From Salisediminibacterium beveridgei (lineage in GTDB: Bacteria > Bacillota > Bacilli > Bacillales > Salisediminibacteriaceae), in NCBI RefSeq assembly GCF_001721685.1, contig NZ_CP012502.1, forward strand, positions 2,046,001 through 2,110,000: DNA of 64,000 bases, in the 5' to 3' direction. The translations under genes and the position numbers were made by a program. A model generated the notes under the pieces. That model was given only the letters and a program-made list of their open reading frames with translations. It searched no databases and was not told where the DNA came from. Below are positions 51,469 to 62,410 of this stretch, in pieces; position 1 is the stretch's first letter, and each line of letters starts with the position of its first letter.

Positions 51469-53100
51469 TTATCCCTCCATCATGAGTAATTGCGGATCGT
51501 TCAAGAGTCGTTTAATGTGATTCATGGCATATTGAGCTGTTGCACCATCAATAACGCGGTGATCAAAGCTGAGTGACAGAGCCAATACCGGAGCCACAAC
51601 AATTTCACCATCTTTGACAATCGGCTTCTCAGAAATTCTTCCAAGCCCAAGAATCGCTACTTCCGGATGATTGATGACCGGATTAAACCATTGCCCGCCG
51701 GCAGAACCGATATTGGTAATCGTAGTGGAACCACCTTTCATTTCAGCAGATGACAATGCACCGTCTCTCGCTTTCACAGCCAGCTGATTGACTTCATCTG
51801 AGATATTGAAAATCGATTTACGCTCCGTATCTTTCACAACCGGAACCATCAATCCTTTTTCTGTATCCGCAGCAATTCCGATGTTGAAATAATGTTTGTA
51901 AACAATCTCATCCGTAGAATCGTCCACAGATGCATTCAGGATCGGATATTCCCGAATCGCAGATGTCAGTGCTTTCACCACGTATGGCAGATAAGTCAGT
52001 TTGATTCCCTTTTCCTGGGCTGCTGCTTTGAACTGTTTGCGATGTGTTACCAGATCAGTCACATCCACTTCGTCCATTAATGTCACATGTGGTGCAGTAT
52101 GCTTAGAGTTCACCATAGCTTTAGAAATAGCGCGGCGGATCCCGGACATCTTTTCCCGGGTCTCCAGTGCTTCATTTGCCGGTTCATAAGCTGATACGGC
52201 TTTCTTTTCTGAGGAAGCCGTTTCTTTTGTTTTTTCCGGCTTGCTTTCTTCAGCAGGTGTTTCTTTGACAGGCTCTTCCTGATCACCTTTGAGGAATGCA
52301 TCCACATCTTCCTTGATGATACGGCCATTTTTACCAGAACCTTTGATCTTCTGGATGTCCACACTTTCCTCACGGGCGTACTTACGTACGGAAGGCATGG
52401 CAATGACCCGCCTTGATTCGTCGGGTGCCGCTTCTTTGTCTTTTGAAGTAGAAGGTTGAGCTTCACTTTCGCCTGCATCTGCAGAGGGTTCGTCTTCGTC
52501 ACTTCCGTGTGCACCTTCAGGCTGTTCAGCATCTGTTTCAAAGGTGATGATGACGTCGCCTACATTGATTACAACACCTTCTTCGACATGAATCTTATAG
52601 ACTTTACCATCCACCGGTGACGGGATTTCAACAACTGCTTTGTCGTTTTGAACTTCACAGAGGACGTCGTCTTCTTTCACTTCATCGCCAGCTGTAACAT
52701 GCCACTTGGATACTTCACCTTCATGAACACCTTCACCGATATCCGGCAGTTTAAATTCATAGGCGCCGGACGTTTTTTTGTTTCCGGATTGATCCGGTTT
52801 CTTTTCTGAAGCCGGGGCTTCATCTTCATCATCTGATTCATGGGCTTCTGGCGGCTGTTCAGCGTCTGTTTCGAAAGACACAATCACAGTGCCAACTTCT
52901 GTTACAACGCCTTCTTCCACATGAATTTCTGCTACCTTTCCATCGACTGGTGATGGAATTTCAACCACTGCTTTATCATTTTGCACTTCACACAATACAT
53001 CATCTTCTTTCACTTCATCGCCAACGCTCACATGCCATTTGGCGATTTCACCTTCATGGATACCTTCCCCGATATCCGGAAGTTTGAACTCATAAGCCAT
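51469..53100 (-). CDS. pdhC: PdhC, dihydrolipoamide acetyltransferase (E2) with two lipoyl domains
   Basis: The core subunit of pyruvate dehydrogenase. Order: lipoyl domain 1 (lipoyl Lys43 in [12 protein letters not shown]), acidic linker, lipoyl domain 2 (Lys154 in an identical motif), linker, E1/E3-binding domain (about 232-270, [39 protein letters not shown]), a Glu/Lys-rich linker, and the catalytic domain ending in [23 protein letters not shown] (HxxxD active site). B. subtilis PdhC has one lipoyl domain, and the two here are nearly identical, pointing to a tandem duplication. Confidence 0.96.
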   Translation of the reverse strand: MAYEFKLPDIGEGIHEGEIAKWHVSVGDEVKEDDVLCEVQNDKAVVEIPSPVDGKVAEIHVEEGVVTEVGTVIVSFETDAEQPPEAHESDDEDEAPASEKKPDQSGNKKTSGAYEFKLPDIGEGVHEGEVSKWHVTAGDEVKEDDVLCEVQNDKAVVEIPSPVDGKVYKIHVEEGVVINVGDVIITFETDAEQPEGAHGSDEDEPSADAGESEAQPSTSKDKEAAPDESRRVIAMPSVRKYAREESVDIQKIKGSGKNGRIIKEDVDAFLKGDQEEPVKETPAEESKPEKTKETASSEKKAVSAYEPANEALETREKMSGIRRAISKAMVNSKHTAPHVTLMDEVDVTDLVTHRKQFKAAAQEKGIKLTYLPYVVKALTSAIREYPILNASVDDSTDEIVYKHYFNIGIAADTEKGLMVPVVKDTERKSIFNISDEVNQLAVKARDGALSSAEMKGGSTTITNIGSAGGQWFNPVINHPEVAILGLGRISEKPIVKDGEIVVAPVLALSLSFDHRVIDGATAQYAMNHIKRLLNDPQLLMMEG

Positions 53101-53201
53101 GATTCATGCCTCCAATGTCTTTTTTATTCATTCTTTTCTGCCTTCACTGTCATGCAGGAAAGAACGAAGGGAGCCCTCCGTTCCTTCACTGTCTTGAAAC
53201 T

Positions 53202-54179
53202 TTAGAAATTGATTACGCCATTAGCAGCTTCAATGATATCTTTATGATTTGGAAGCCAGGTATCTTCCGCTGAGGCAAATGGAAATACAGTGTCAGGAGC
53301 AGTGACACGTTTTACAGGAGCCTCTAAACTTAAAATGGCACGGTCATTAATTTCAGCAACAATATTCGCGGCGATCCCAGCCTTCTTTTGAGCTTCCTGT
53401 ACAACGACTGCGCGATTTGTCTTTTCGACAGACGCAACAATAGTCTCTACATCGAGAGGACTGATGGTGCGCAGATCAATAACTTCTGCAGATACACCCT
53501 CTTTTTCCAATTGTTCAGCTGCTTTCATAGATGCTTGCACCATCGCACCATATGCAATGATCGTTACATCGTTCCCCTCTTTTTTAACATTGGCCTTACC
53601 AAGAGGCAATGAATAGTCTTCTTCCGGTACTTCTTCACGAAATGACCGATACAGTTTCATATGTTCAAGAAAGACAACTGGATCATTGTCCCTGATTGCT
53701 GAAATCAAGAGTCCTTTTGCATCGTATGGACCTGAAGGAATGACCACTTTTATTCCAGGAGCCTGTGCCAGGAGTCCTTCGAGACTGTCTGCGTGAAGTT
53801 CCGGTGTTTTTACACCACCACCAAACGGTGAACGGATCGTTACTGGTGAGTTGTATACGCCACCTGAACGGTAACGCATTCGTGCCATTTGAGCGACGAT
53901 GGCATCGAATGTTTCAAACACAAAACCAAAAAACTGAATCTCCATCACCGGTCGGTATCCAGTCACTCCCAAGCCCGCTGCAAGTCCGCCAATTCCTGAC
54001 TCTGCGAGTGGCGTGTCGAACACACGATCTTCACCAAACTCTTTCTGCAAGCCTTCCGTTGCCCGGAATACTCCGCCGTTTTGTCCCACATCTTCACCAA
54101 ATACGAGTACTTTTTCATTTTCTTTTAATTCATTACGCATGCCATCAGTGATGGCTTGGATCATCGTCATTTGTGCCAT
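53202..54179 (-). CDS. pdhB: PdhB, pyruvate dehydrogenase E1 beta subunit
   Basis: The beta subunit of the thiamine diphosphate-dependent E1. It shows the transketolase-type pyrimidine domain [48 protein letters not shown] and the C-terminal transketolase domain ([37 protein letters not shown]). It has 325 residues. The ATG follows GGAG, three bases after the pdhA stop, so translation is coupled. Confidence 0.97.
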   Translation of the reverse strand: MAQMTMIQAITDGMRNELKENEKVLVFGEDVGQNGGVFRATEGLQKEFGEDRVFDTPLAESGIGGLAAGLGVTGYRPVMEIQFFGFVFETFDAIVAQMARMRYRSGGVYNSPVTIRSPFGGGVKTPELHADSLEGLLAQAPGIKVVIPSGPYDAKGLLISAIRDNDPVVFLEHMKLYRSFREEVPEEDYSLPLGKANVKKEGNDVTIIAYGAMVQASMKAAEQLEKEGVSAEVIDLRTISPLDVETIVASVEKTNRAVVVQEAQKKAGIAANIVAEINDRAILSLEAPVKRVTAPDTVFPFASAEDTWLPNHKDIIEAANGVINF

Positions 54180-54182
54180 GGC

Positions 54183-55292
<1,110 letters not shown>

Positions 55293-55451
55293 TCAAATCA
55301 TTTATACTGGCTATCTATTCAACCTGGTTGTATTTTTTCGCCATTTACAGGTACGCTATTCCCTTTTTGAATAGAAATAATCATAATTCTCCTGACAGGC
55401 TGTTTCACAATAATAAAGATATAAAATAATACAACCTTGATTTCAAACTTG

Positions 55452-55481
55452 ATTTTACACGAAGTGATTTTCGATTGTCAA
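55452..55481 (-). promoter_or_regulatory. Sigma-A promoter of pdhABCD
   Basis: On the minus strand a perfect TTGACA (plus 55476-55481), an 18-base spacer and TAAAAT (plus 55452-55457). Confidence 0.75.
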
Positions 55482-55592
55482 CGATAATAAGCCTAGATGA
55501 AATAACTTCTCACCACGATTGCATTGTTAAATGACGCACAAGCAAAAACAAACTGTTATATCATTATTTATGATCTGTTATATAAAAATGCA

Positions 55593-55622
55593 AATAAAAA
55601 CCCCGCTTAAAAATGCAGGGTT
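55593..55622 (-). terminator. Terminator after fapA
   Basis: On the minus strand AACCC-GC pairs with GC-GGGTT around an A/T loop, followed by TTTATTTG, about 25 bases after the fapA stop. Confidence 0.7.
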
Positions 55623-55648
55623 CAAATCGACTATCATTCATAAAAGCA

Positions 55649-57709
55649 TCAAATTTTCGCTGAAATCATGATCTCCTCTTTGTCATCAAGTTGTGCGACA
55701 AGACGAAGCTGATCTTTTGTAATCATTTTTCCTGCTTGACCTATTCGTAAATAGACATCAGCAAAAGCTTCGTCAATATAAATCTTTCCTGTTTCTGAAG
55801 TTTCAACAATCGTTTTTACTCCTGTTGGGGTTCCTGCAGTTTGAATGACAACTTTTTCACCGCCATAGAGCGTTCCACCAATCAGCCTTCCTTGAACGTC
55901 CACTGATTCATCCGCATAAATTGAAGAATGTACAGCTCCCTTGCCGGTGATGTCGATGCTTCCACTTGAGTATATTTGTGAATTCAATGTATATGACAAT
56001 GAGATATTCGCATTGGACTCCCCTGGACTTTCACTGATTTCCTGGATGATCAGCGCTTTTTGAAAAATCTCCTGAAGAATGTCCATCGTCAATCTCTCAG
56101 GTCGCTGGGCGATTGAAATATACACTTTTAATAAATCTCTGAATTCCAGCCACGTCTTGTCCAAAAAATCTTCTTCTTGATCGATAAACGCAATCACCGC
56201 TTCAGTTCTGTCAGGGAATTTCTGAAATTTCCGATCTGCAAGCACGCGCCATACCGGGCGTAATCCTTTCGATCCATCATATACTTGCCCGATTTGGCCT
56301 GAGTCGAACAATTGCTTCATTGCACTGATCATGAGCCTGAACTCCTGATTAAATGTGGATAGTTTACGCAGAGCCTCGTGATATATTCTTTTGTTTTTTC
56401 CGGAACTGATGGTTGAATTGATCGCATTTTTCAGCACAACGACATCATTTCCAGCATGGATGACGGCACTCATAACATTTTTGTGAATATAGATTCCGCC
56501 TTCTGCTGCGACTCGCATCCCTTCATAAACATCTCCTGTCACTTCAACATCACCAATAAAGGAAATGTTTCCGTGCTTGACCAATAGATCACCGTTATGC
56601 GTATGTATAGGTAATATTGAAATATGAGCAGAGAGACCGGCCCGCTTCACGACAGGCCTTCCGAAAGAGCGGCTGATGATGCTTTTGGTTGATTCATCAT
56701 ATTCGAGCCCGGAACCAACTTTCACCTCCACCGATTTTCCTTCTCTCGCTTTCAAATGATCGCCAAAAACAGAGAAGCCATCCTTCCCCTCTTCTGGTGG
56801 CACTACTTTTCCGAGGACATCTCCATCTTGGACACTGGGGATATAACTGGATTCGCGAAAATCAAGAGTTCCATCCGCTTTCTCCCGATACAGCAAGTGT
56901 TTACGCTCAATTTCAATATTAAATTCCAGTTCGCCATGCTTACCATCTACTGGAAGCTTCCCTTCCGCAACCACCAACGTCTCTTCTTCTAGTGTTTGAC
57001 TAGCCTGACTGATCGCGTGTTCAATAATGGTGTCGGAGTGTACTTTCATATGTTCCAACTGTTTCAGAACACTTTCGACTGTCAATTGATTTTGTTTTTG
57101 GGTTTTCCATCCATAATCTAAATGTAATTCCTGCGCAGGCGGCAAATCGAGCAAATATGGAATACTGATCTGGCCTGGACGCACAAATAATTTAATCTGT
57201 TGCAACTCCTGGTCCACAGTCAATGACCAGAATGTTTCATGAATACTATTTTCTGCCTCAAAAGCGACCAGATCATTATCATTTATCTTGAATTTCTCTG
57301 TAACCGGTTCACCATTCCGAAATACTTTTCCCACGTTTCCCGGAACAATCACAGGTTTCGCCGAAGATCCCGATTCGTAAAACAGTGTACCATCTTTAAC
57401 CCAGGCTTTACCGATCAGACTTTTTGTATGAAGTTCTTCGACAGGACCTGTCAAGTCTTGCTTATAATCCGGTAATTCATAATTCTCCATCATATCCAAA
57501 ACGACATCTTCCCAATTCGTCTCTTCAGGCACTTCTTCGTATTTTGTGGCACTGATTTTTGCAGGAGTGTTTTTAAAACCGAACAGCTTCTTCCCACCGG
57601 ATTCCAAAACCTCAATGTCTAATTGATTACTGGTTAGTTGAAAGGATTTTTCTGCTTTTTCAATCGCCTTTTCAACGGATTCTGCTTCAAAAAAACGGGT
57701 TTGAGTCAT
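55649..57709 (-). CDS. FapA (DUF342) family protein with N-terminal Jag-N domain
   Basis: A 686-residue protein. Residues about 1-50 (RFFEAESVEKAIEKAEKSFQLTSNQLDIEVLESGGKKLFGFKNTPAKI) match the Jag N-terminal domain of KhpB. Most of the rest is a DUF342/FapA region: an N-terminal domain with DGTLFYESGSSAKP..., a beta-helix part (FIGDVEVTGDVYEGMRVAAEGGIYIHKNVMSAVIHAGNDVVV), a coiled central part, and a C-terminal repeat of polymer-forming type (GSIDITGKGAVHSSIYADESVDVQGRLIGGTLYGGEKVVIQ). FapA-type proteins are scaffold-like and poorly understood. ATG at 57707-57709 is chosen for AGGAGG spacing. Confidence 0.85.
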   Translation of the reverse strand: MTQTRFFEAESVEKAIEKAEKSFQLTSNQLDIEVLESGGKKLFGFKNTPAKISATKYEEVPEETNWEDVVLDMMENYELPDYKQDLTGPVEELHTKSLIGKAWVKDGTLFYESGSSAKPVIVPGNVGKVFRNGEPVTEKFKINDNDLVAFEAENSIHETFWSLTVDQELQQIKLFVRPGQISIPYLLDLPPAQELHLDYGWKTQKQNQLTVESVLKQLEHMKVHSDTIIEHAISQASQTLEEETLVVAEGKLPVDGKHGELEFNIEIERKHLLYREKADGTLDFRESSYIPSVQDGDVLGKVVPPEEGKDGFSVFGDHLKAREGKSVEVKVGSGLEYDESTKSIISRSFGRPVVKRAGLSAHISILPIHTHNGDLLVKHGNISFIGDVEVTGDVYEGMRVAAEGGIYIHKNVMSAVIHAGNDVVVLKNAINSTISSGKNKRIYHEALRKLSTFNQEFRLMISAMKQLFDSGQIGQVYDGSKGLRPVWRVLADRKFQKFPDRTEAVIAFIDQEEDFLDKTWLEFRDLLKVYISIAQRPERLTMDILQEIFQKALIIQEISESPGESNANISLSYTLNSQIYSSGSIDITGKGAVHSSIYADESVDVQGRLIGGTLYGGEKVVIQTAGTPTGVKTIVETSETGKIYIDEAFADVYLRIGQAGKMITKDQLRLVAQLDDKEEIMISAKI

Positions 57710-57849
57710 ACTCATTCCTCCTGCCTGGTTCTTGAAGAACATACTTTACTCCAATACATATCCAGATGTTTTCATTTCACAATCAGTTTACCATTTATTC
57801 GTATCTACAGGAATATATTTCTGAGATCTCAAACCCGGTCCACAATTTC

Positions 57850-57888
57850 AAAAAAATTCCGGACAGCCTTCATATGAGCTGTCCGGAA
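57850..57888 (-). terminator. Terminator after ykyA
   Basis: TTCCGGACAGC (57857-57867) pairs perfectly with GCTGTCCGGAA (57878-57888). On the minus strand a T run follows. Confidence 0.88.
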
Positions 57889-57906
57889 AATGAAATATCA
57901 GTTAGT

Positions 57907-58551
57907 TTATTCAAATTGAACATTCAAGCCTGCTGCCTCGTAAAAATTCATTTTCTCATCATTGTAGTCTCTGGTCAGTTCATTGAAGGTATCATTCAAA
58001 CTGCTGATCTCTTCATAAGATTCATTGACGCTATCATGTTGCTCTTCTAGTGTTTCAATTTCAACATCTTCATCTTTCATCATGTTGTATAACTCAATAT
58101 CCATTTCAACAGAGCTTAAGTAGGCTTCATGTAACTGCTGATAATGATCATAACGGTCATCCATAGCAGACATCGCATCTTCTGCATACGGAACTACCTC
58201 TTCATCAAGCTCATCGATATAGTCCCTTGCTTCGTTGAATTCTGCATAGGACCGTTCCATAATGTCCATTTCCTGATCCATCATGCTTCGTCTTTCTTCT
58301 GCAGAAGCAATTGCTTGATCAGCGATTGGTTCGATTTCTTCAATTTCAGAAATCTCCAGCATTTCCTCATACATAGCTAATTCTTCTTGCTCCATGGATT
58401 GAAGAGGTTCCTGAATATCCGCCATCTCCATTTCAATGGCTACAGATTCCTCCATATGATCATACATATACTCGGCATGATTCTCATCATTACACCCTGT
58501 CAAAATTCCAACAGCACTCGCTGCCAGTACTACACTGACTATTCTTTTCAA
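57907..58551 (-). CDS. ykyA: YkyA-like lipoprotein with coiled coils
   Basis: A 214-residue lipoprotein. The signal peptide ends GILTGC, and the mature part is almost entirely acidic and helical, with repeated Met/Glu heptads (EPLQSMEQEELAMYEEMLEISEIEEIEP...). It fits YkyA, a lipoprotein of unknown role located between def and pdhA in B. subtilis. AGGAGGGG is eight bases before the TTG at 58549-58551, which gives a proper signal peptide; the upstream ATGs are not preceded by a site. Confidence 0.83.
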   Translation of the reverse strand: MKRIVSVVLAASAVGILTGCNDENHAEYMYDHMEESVAIEMEMADIQEPLQSMEQEELAMYEEMLEISEIEEIEPIADQAIASAEERRSMMDQEMDIMERSYAEFNEARDYIDELDEEVVPYAEDAMSAMDDRYDHYQQLHEAYLSSVEMDIELYNMMKDEDVEIETLEEQHDSVNESYEEISSLNDTFNELTRDYNDEKMNFYEAAGLNVQFE

Positions 58552-58646
58552 ACTTTTCCCCTCCTGCATCATCACGCTCTTTCGTTCATTATTAAATTTA
58601 CCTTAAATTCGCAACTTTTACAAGAAAAAATATTGTTCCTTCACAC

Positions 58647-58675
58647 TTGAGAAGGTCTTATCTTCCCGGTATGAT
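58647..58675 (+). promoter_or_regulatory. Sigma-A-like promoter for def
   Basis: TTGAGA (58647-58652), a 17-base spacer and TATGAT (58670-58675) lie about 40 bases before the def start. Confidence 0.7.
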
Positions 58676-58716
58676 GGAAAGAGAGAGTTTTGGTGATGAA
58701 TAAGGAGCTGATCAGC

Positions 58717-59301
58717 ATGCTGACAATGGAAGATATCGTTAGAGAGGGGCATCCGTTACTGCGGAAAGTCGCAGAGGAAGTTACCCTTCCCCTCAGCGAG
58801 GAAGACCAGTCAATACTGAAAGACATGATCGAGTTTTTAAGAAATGGCCAGAACCCTGAGGTAGCTGAAGAGTATGGCCTTCGACCTGGTGTTGGACTCG
58901 CTGCCCCACAGATAAATGTTTCAAAAAGAATATTTGTCGTTCGGACAACCGATAGCCAGGATGAATTGGTTGAGCAAGCGTTTGTGAACCCAAAAATTAT
59001 CAGCCATTCGCAGGAAACGACGTTCCTCAGTGACGGTGAAGGTTGCCTTTCTGTGGATCGATCCATTGATGGAACAGTGCCACGCTATGCACGCGTAAAA
59101 ATCGAAGCCTACGACGAAACAGGCAAAAAATTCACAAAACGCTTAAGGGGATTTTTATCCATCGTGTTCCAACATGAATTGGATCATTTAAACGGTATCA
59201 TGTTTTATGATCGGATCGATGAAGATGACCCTTTGAAAAAAGAAGTACCTGCATCGCTTAAAGTGACAAGAGCAAGCAGTGAGACTCCCCTTTCCTTTTA
59301 G
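58717..59301 (+). CDS. def: Peptide deformylase
   Basis: Removes the formyl group from nascent N-terminal methionine. The three metalloenzyme motifs are present: GVGLAAPQ, EGCLS and QHELDH. At 194 residues with an insertion after motif 1 it is the type 2, DefB/YkrB form of Gram-positive bacteria. AAGGAG precedes the ATG at 58717 (MLTMEDIVREGHP), so earlier in-frame starts are rejected. The transcript terminator overlaps the end of the gene. Confidence 0.95.
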   Translation: MLTMEDIVREGHPLLRKVAEEVTLPLSEEDQSILKDMIEFLRNGQNPEVAEEYGLRPGVGLAAPQINVSKRIFVVRTTDSQDELVEQAFVNPKIISHSQETTFLSDGEGCLSVDRSIDGTVPRYARVKIEAYDETGKKFTKRLRGFLSIVFQHELDHLNGIMFYDRIDEDDPLKKEVPASLKVTRASSETPLSF

Positions 59302-59317
59302 GAAAAGCGGGGGTTTC
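59283..59317 (+). terminator. Terminator overlapping the def stop codon
   Basis: CTCCCC with TTTCC pairs with GGAAA and GGGGG across the TAG stop at 59299-59301, followed by TTTC. The T tract is weak. Confidence 0.55.
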
Positions 59318-59634
59318 AATTGTTTCTTGTTCAAAATCACTTCGATTCTGAACCCCTCATTTTCTCTTTCTGTAAAATGGATAAAACAATTATCTTGAAT
59401 TGAATGCTCACAAGGTTTAAAATGTGAAAAGGTGCATTGAACGGTTAATTGAAATTTCCTTGGAAAAGCCGGTTTTTCAAAATCACGACCCGACAGTTTG
59501 GATTTCCGTTCCAGGGCAGTGTTCAGAACGCTTCAAATTGAGCAAATGAAGCGTTGTTGAAGTATGTTCAAATTTCCAGCCATGAAATCTTTACGATAAT
59601 CAAAAGTATATAACCACTAAAAGGAGAGAAAAAC
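59302..59634. other. Intergenic region upstream of rpoY-rnjA
   Basis: The 333 bases contain no ORF. TTCAAAATCAC occurs twice (about 59331 and 59478). A perfect inverted repeat AACGCTTCA/TGAAGCGTT (59527-59535 and 59547-59555) forms an 11-base-loop hairpin about 80 bases before rpoY with no T run. I found no convincing sigma-A promoter. Confidence 0.45.
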
Positions 59635-59847
59635 ATGATTTTTAAAGTATTCTACCAGGAATCGATTTTAGAAGTTCCTGTAAGAGAGCGAACTCAAACC
59701 CTCTACATGGAAGCAAACACAGAAGAAGAAGTACGGAAGTCCCTAGCTGATCGTGGCTACAATGTCGAATTCGTGACCCCGCTTTCCGACAAAGCATTAA
59801 GCTATGACAAAACAAATGATCCAGATTTTAAATTGGAGCAGGCCTGA
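59635..59847 (+). CDS. rpoY: RpoY, RNA polymerase epsilon subunit
   Basis: A 70-residue protein matching epsilon (DUF1447, YkzG): [59 protein letters not shown]. Epsilon binds RNA polymerase in Firmicutes and resembles phage-type Gp2. AAGGAGAG precedes the ATG. It is co-transcribed with rnjA, which starts two bases after its stop. Confidence 0.95.
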   Translation: MIFKVFYQESILEVPVRERTQTLYMEANTEEEVRKSLADRGYNVEFVTPLSDKALSYDKTNDPDFKLEQA

Positions 59848-59849
59848 TC

Positions 59850-61520
59850 ATGAAAGTTAAAAATCATCAGGTTGCCCTCTTCTCTCTCGGGGGTCTTGGA
59901 GAGATTGGGAAAAATATGTACGCTGTTCAGTTTCAAGACGAAATTATCATCATTGATTCAGGCATTAAATTTCCCGAAGATGAACTGCTGGGGATCGATT
60001 ATGTCATACCTGATTACACCTACTTAATTAAAAATCAGGATAAGGTCAGGGCGATCTTTATTACCCATGGTCATGAAGACCACATCGGCGGTGTTCCTTA
60101 TCTTTTGAGAGAGATCAATGCACCGATTTATGGCGGGAAACTTGCGCTGGCTCTCATTCGCAACAAACTGGAAGAGCATGGTCTCCTTCGCAATGCTGAA
60201 TTAAATGAGATTGACGAAGATAGTGTAATCAAATTCCAGAAAACTGCCGTTTCTTTTTTCCGTACGACCCACAGTATTCCTGATTCATTCGGTGTGGTTG
60301 TTAAAACACCCGAAGGAAATATCGTTCAAACCGGTGATTTCAAATTTGATTTCACCCCCGTCGGGGAACCCGCCAACCTTGCAAAAATGGCGAAGATCGG
60401 TGAGGAAGGCGTACTTTGTCTTCTGTCTGATTCAACCAACAGCGAGGTTCCTGGTTTTACGATGTCTGAACGGAAAGTCGGCGCAAGCATCGATTCGATT
60501 TTCAGAAAAGTAGATGGCCGAATCATTTTTGCAACCTTTGCTTCAAATATCTACCGGCTCCAGCAAGCTGTCGAGGCTGCTGTAAAATACAACCGTAAAG
60601 TTGCTGTATTTGGACGAAGTATGGAGTCTGCAATTCGAATCGGTCGTGAACTGGGTTATATTAAAGCCCCTGAAAGTACCTTCATCGAACATGGGCAAAT
60701 TAACCGGATTCCCGCAGATCAGGTATTGATCCTCTGCACGGGGAGTCAGGGAGAACCTATGGCTGCACTATCAAGAATTGCTCATGGAACTCACCGTCAG
60801 ATTCAAATCATTCCTGGCGATACCGTTATCTTTTCGAGTTCTCCGATACCGGGTAATACAAAAAGCGTGAATAAAATCATCAACCAGCTCTTCAAAGCCG
60901 GTGCAGAGGTCATTCACGGATCACTGAATGATATTCACACCTCCGGACACGGTGGGCAAGAAGAACAAAAACTCATGCTCAGGTTAATGCGACCTAAGTT
61001 CTTTATGCCAATACACGGTGAATACCGGATGCTCAAGAAGCATACAGAACTTGCCAAAGACTGTGGTGTGCCAATTGAAAATTCATTCGTTATGGATATC
61101 GGTGACGTACTTGCTATGGATAAAAATGAAGCATCTCTCGCAGGACGAATCCCGTCTGGTTCAATTTACGTAGACGGCAGTGGGATTGGCGACATTGGAA
61201 ACATCGTTCTTCGCGACCGTAGAATTCTTTCTGAAGAGGGACTCGTAGTCGTGGTACTTACCTTGAATACAAAGAAGCGTAAAATTGTATCCGGTCCGGA
61301 TATCATTTCTCGAGGATTTGTTTACATGCGGGAATCAGGCGATCTCATCCATGAAGGACAACGTAAGTTAAACCATCACTTACACAAACTCATGAAAGAA
61401 AATACCACTAAGTGGGCAGATATTAAAAACGAAGTCTCAGATACACTTGGGCCATTCCTCTATGAACGAACCAAACGTAAGCCAATGATCTTACCGATCA
61501 TCATGGAAGTCGAAAAATAA
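59850..61520 (+). CDS. rnjA: RNase J1
   Basis: An endo- and 5'-3' exoribonuclease central to RNA decay in Bacillus. The metallo-beta-lactamase/beta-CASP fold shows the zinc motif [37 protein letters not shown], the beta-CASP part [48 protein letters not shown] and [20 protein letters not shown]. At 556 residues it is full length with the C-terminal domain. It follows rpoY as in B. subtilis. Confidence 0.97.
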   Translation: MKVKNHQVALFSLGGLGEIGKNMYAVQFQDEIIIIDSGIKFPEDELLGIDYVIPDYTYLIKNQDKVRAIFITHGHEDHIGGVPYLLREINAPIYGGKLALALIRNKLEEHGLLRNAELNEIDEDSVIKFQKTAVSFFRTTHSIPDSFGVVVKTPEGNIVQTGDFKFDFTPVGEPANLAKMAKIGEEGVLCLLSDSTNSEVPGFTMSERKVGASIDSIFRKVDGRIIFATFASNIYRLQQAVEAAVKYNRKVAVFGRSMESAIRIGRELGYIKAPESTFIEHGQINRIPADQVLILCTGSQGEPMAALSRIAHGTHRQIQIIPGDTVIFSSSPIPGNTKSVNKIINQLFKAGAEVIHGSLNDIHTSGHGGQEEQKLMLRLMRPKFFMPIHGEYRMLKKHTELAKDCGVPIENSFVMDIGDVLAMDKNEASLAGRIPSGSIYVDGSGIGDIGNIVLRDRRILSEEGLVVVVLTLNTKKRKIVSGPDIISRGFVYMRESGDLIHEGQRKLNHHLHKLMKENTTKWADIKNEVSDTLGPFLYERTKRKPMILPIIMEVEK

Positions 61521-61525
61521 GCACG

Positions 61526-61561
61526 GAAAAAGGCGCTGATTTCTTGGAATCAGCGCCTTTT
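61526..61561. terminator. Bidirectional terminator between rnjA and ktrC
   Basis: A 14-bp stem, AAAAGGCGCTGATT with its complement AATCAGCGCCTTTT, lies between convergent genes. Confidence 0.9.
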
Positions 61562-61588
61562 GTTGGTTTTAAATACTTATGATACTTC

Positions 61589-62254
61589 TTAAGAATCCGG
61601 AAATAGTTCTTCTTCCATACGCGTAATATCCTCATCTGCCCCGATGACGATGATGATATCACCATCGTAGAGAATGTCTTTTGGAGCCGGAGAAACGTTT
61701 ACTTCTTCCCCACGCTTGATTGCCATTACGTTACACTCGTAAATCGCACGCAAATCCAAGTCGATCAAAGATCTTCCATCTACTTTCATACCGGCAACAA
61801 GTTCCACAATACTGTATTCATCCGATAATTCAAGATAATCAAGAACATTTTTGGATACGATATTATGTGCAATTCTGATCCCCATATCTCGCTCCGGATG
61901 CACCACTTTATGCGCTCCGATCTTCAGTAATACTTTTTCATGATAGTCATTTTGTGCTTTAACAGTGATATGGTTCACGCCCTGTTCAACAAGCATCAAC
62001 GTTGTAAGAATACTCGACTGAATATTATCACCAATAGCGACGACAACATGGTCAAAATTACGAATGCCCAGGCTCTTCAAGGTGTTTTCTTCGGTGGCAT
62101 CTGCTACCACAGCATGTGTTGCTATCGAAGCAAATTGATTTACTTTCTCTTCATTGACATCAATAGCAAGCACTTCAAATCCTTCCCGGCTCAAAGCTTT
62201 TGTAATACTTGAACCAAATCGTCCCAGGCCAATGACTGCAAATTGTTTCTTCAT
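61589..62254 (-). CDS. ktrC: KtrC, potassium uptake regulatory subunit (RCK protein)
   Basis: A 221-residue cytoplasmic ring-forming protein that gates a Ktr potassium channel. The RCK_N Rossmann domain is AVIGLGRFGSSITKALSREGFEVLAIDVNEEKVNQFAS; the C-terminal TrkA_C domain (about 140-220) binds c-di-AMP in relatives. No KtrB/KtrD partner is in the window. GGAGG precedes the ATG. It is next to rnjA, as in B. subtilis (ykqB). Confidence 0.93.
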   Translation of the reverse strand: MKKQFAVIGLGRFGSSITKALSREGFEVLAIDVNEEKVNQFASIATHAVVADATEENTLKSLGIRNFDHVVVAIGDNIQSSILTTLMLVEQGVNHITVKAQNDYHEKVLLKIGAHKVVHPERDMGIRIAHNIVSKNVLDYLELSDEYSIVELVAGMKVDGRSLIDLDLRAIYECNVMAIKRGEEVNVSPAPKDILYDGDIIIVIGADEDITRMEEELFPDS

Positions 62255-62288
62255 TATTCATTCCTCCAACACAATCGATCGATACTTA

Positions 62289-62297
62289 ATTTTACCA
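62289..62297 (-). promoter_or_regulatory. Extended -10 promoter candidate for ktrC
   Basis: On the minus strand TGGTAAAAT (plus 62289-62297) lies 35 bases before the ktrC ATG. No good -35. Confidence 0.4.
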
Positions 62298-62410
62298 CAA
62301 TCAATCTTCTATAGCTGTAGCTTAATGTTTAAATTATACTTCATTTGTGGTATTGTCATGTATGTTATTAATTGAATAAGCAAGTGCAATTCAAAGGAGG
62401 AGTCGTACAT

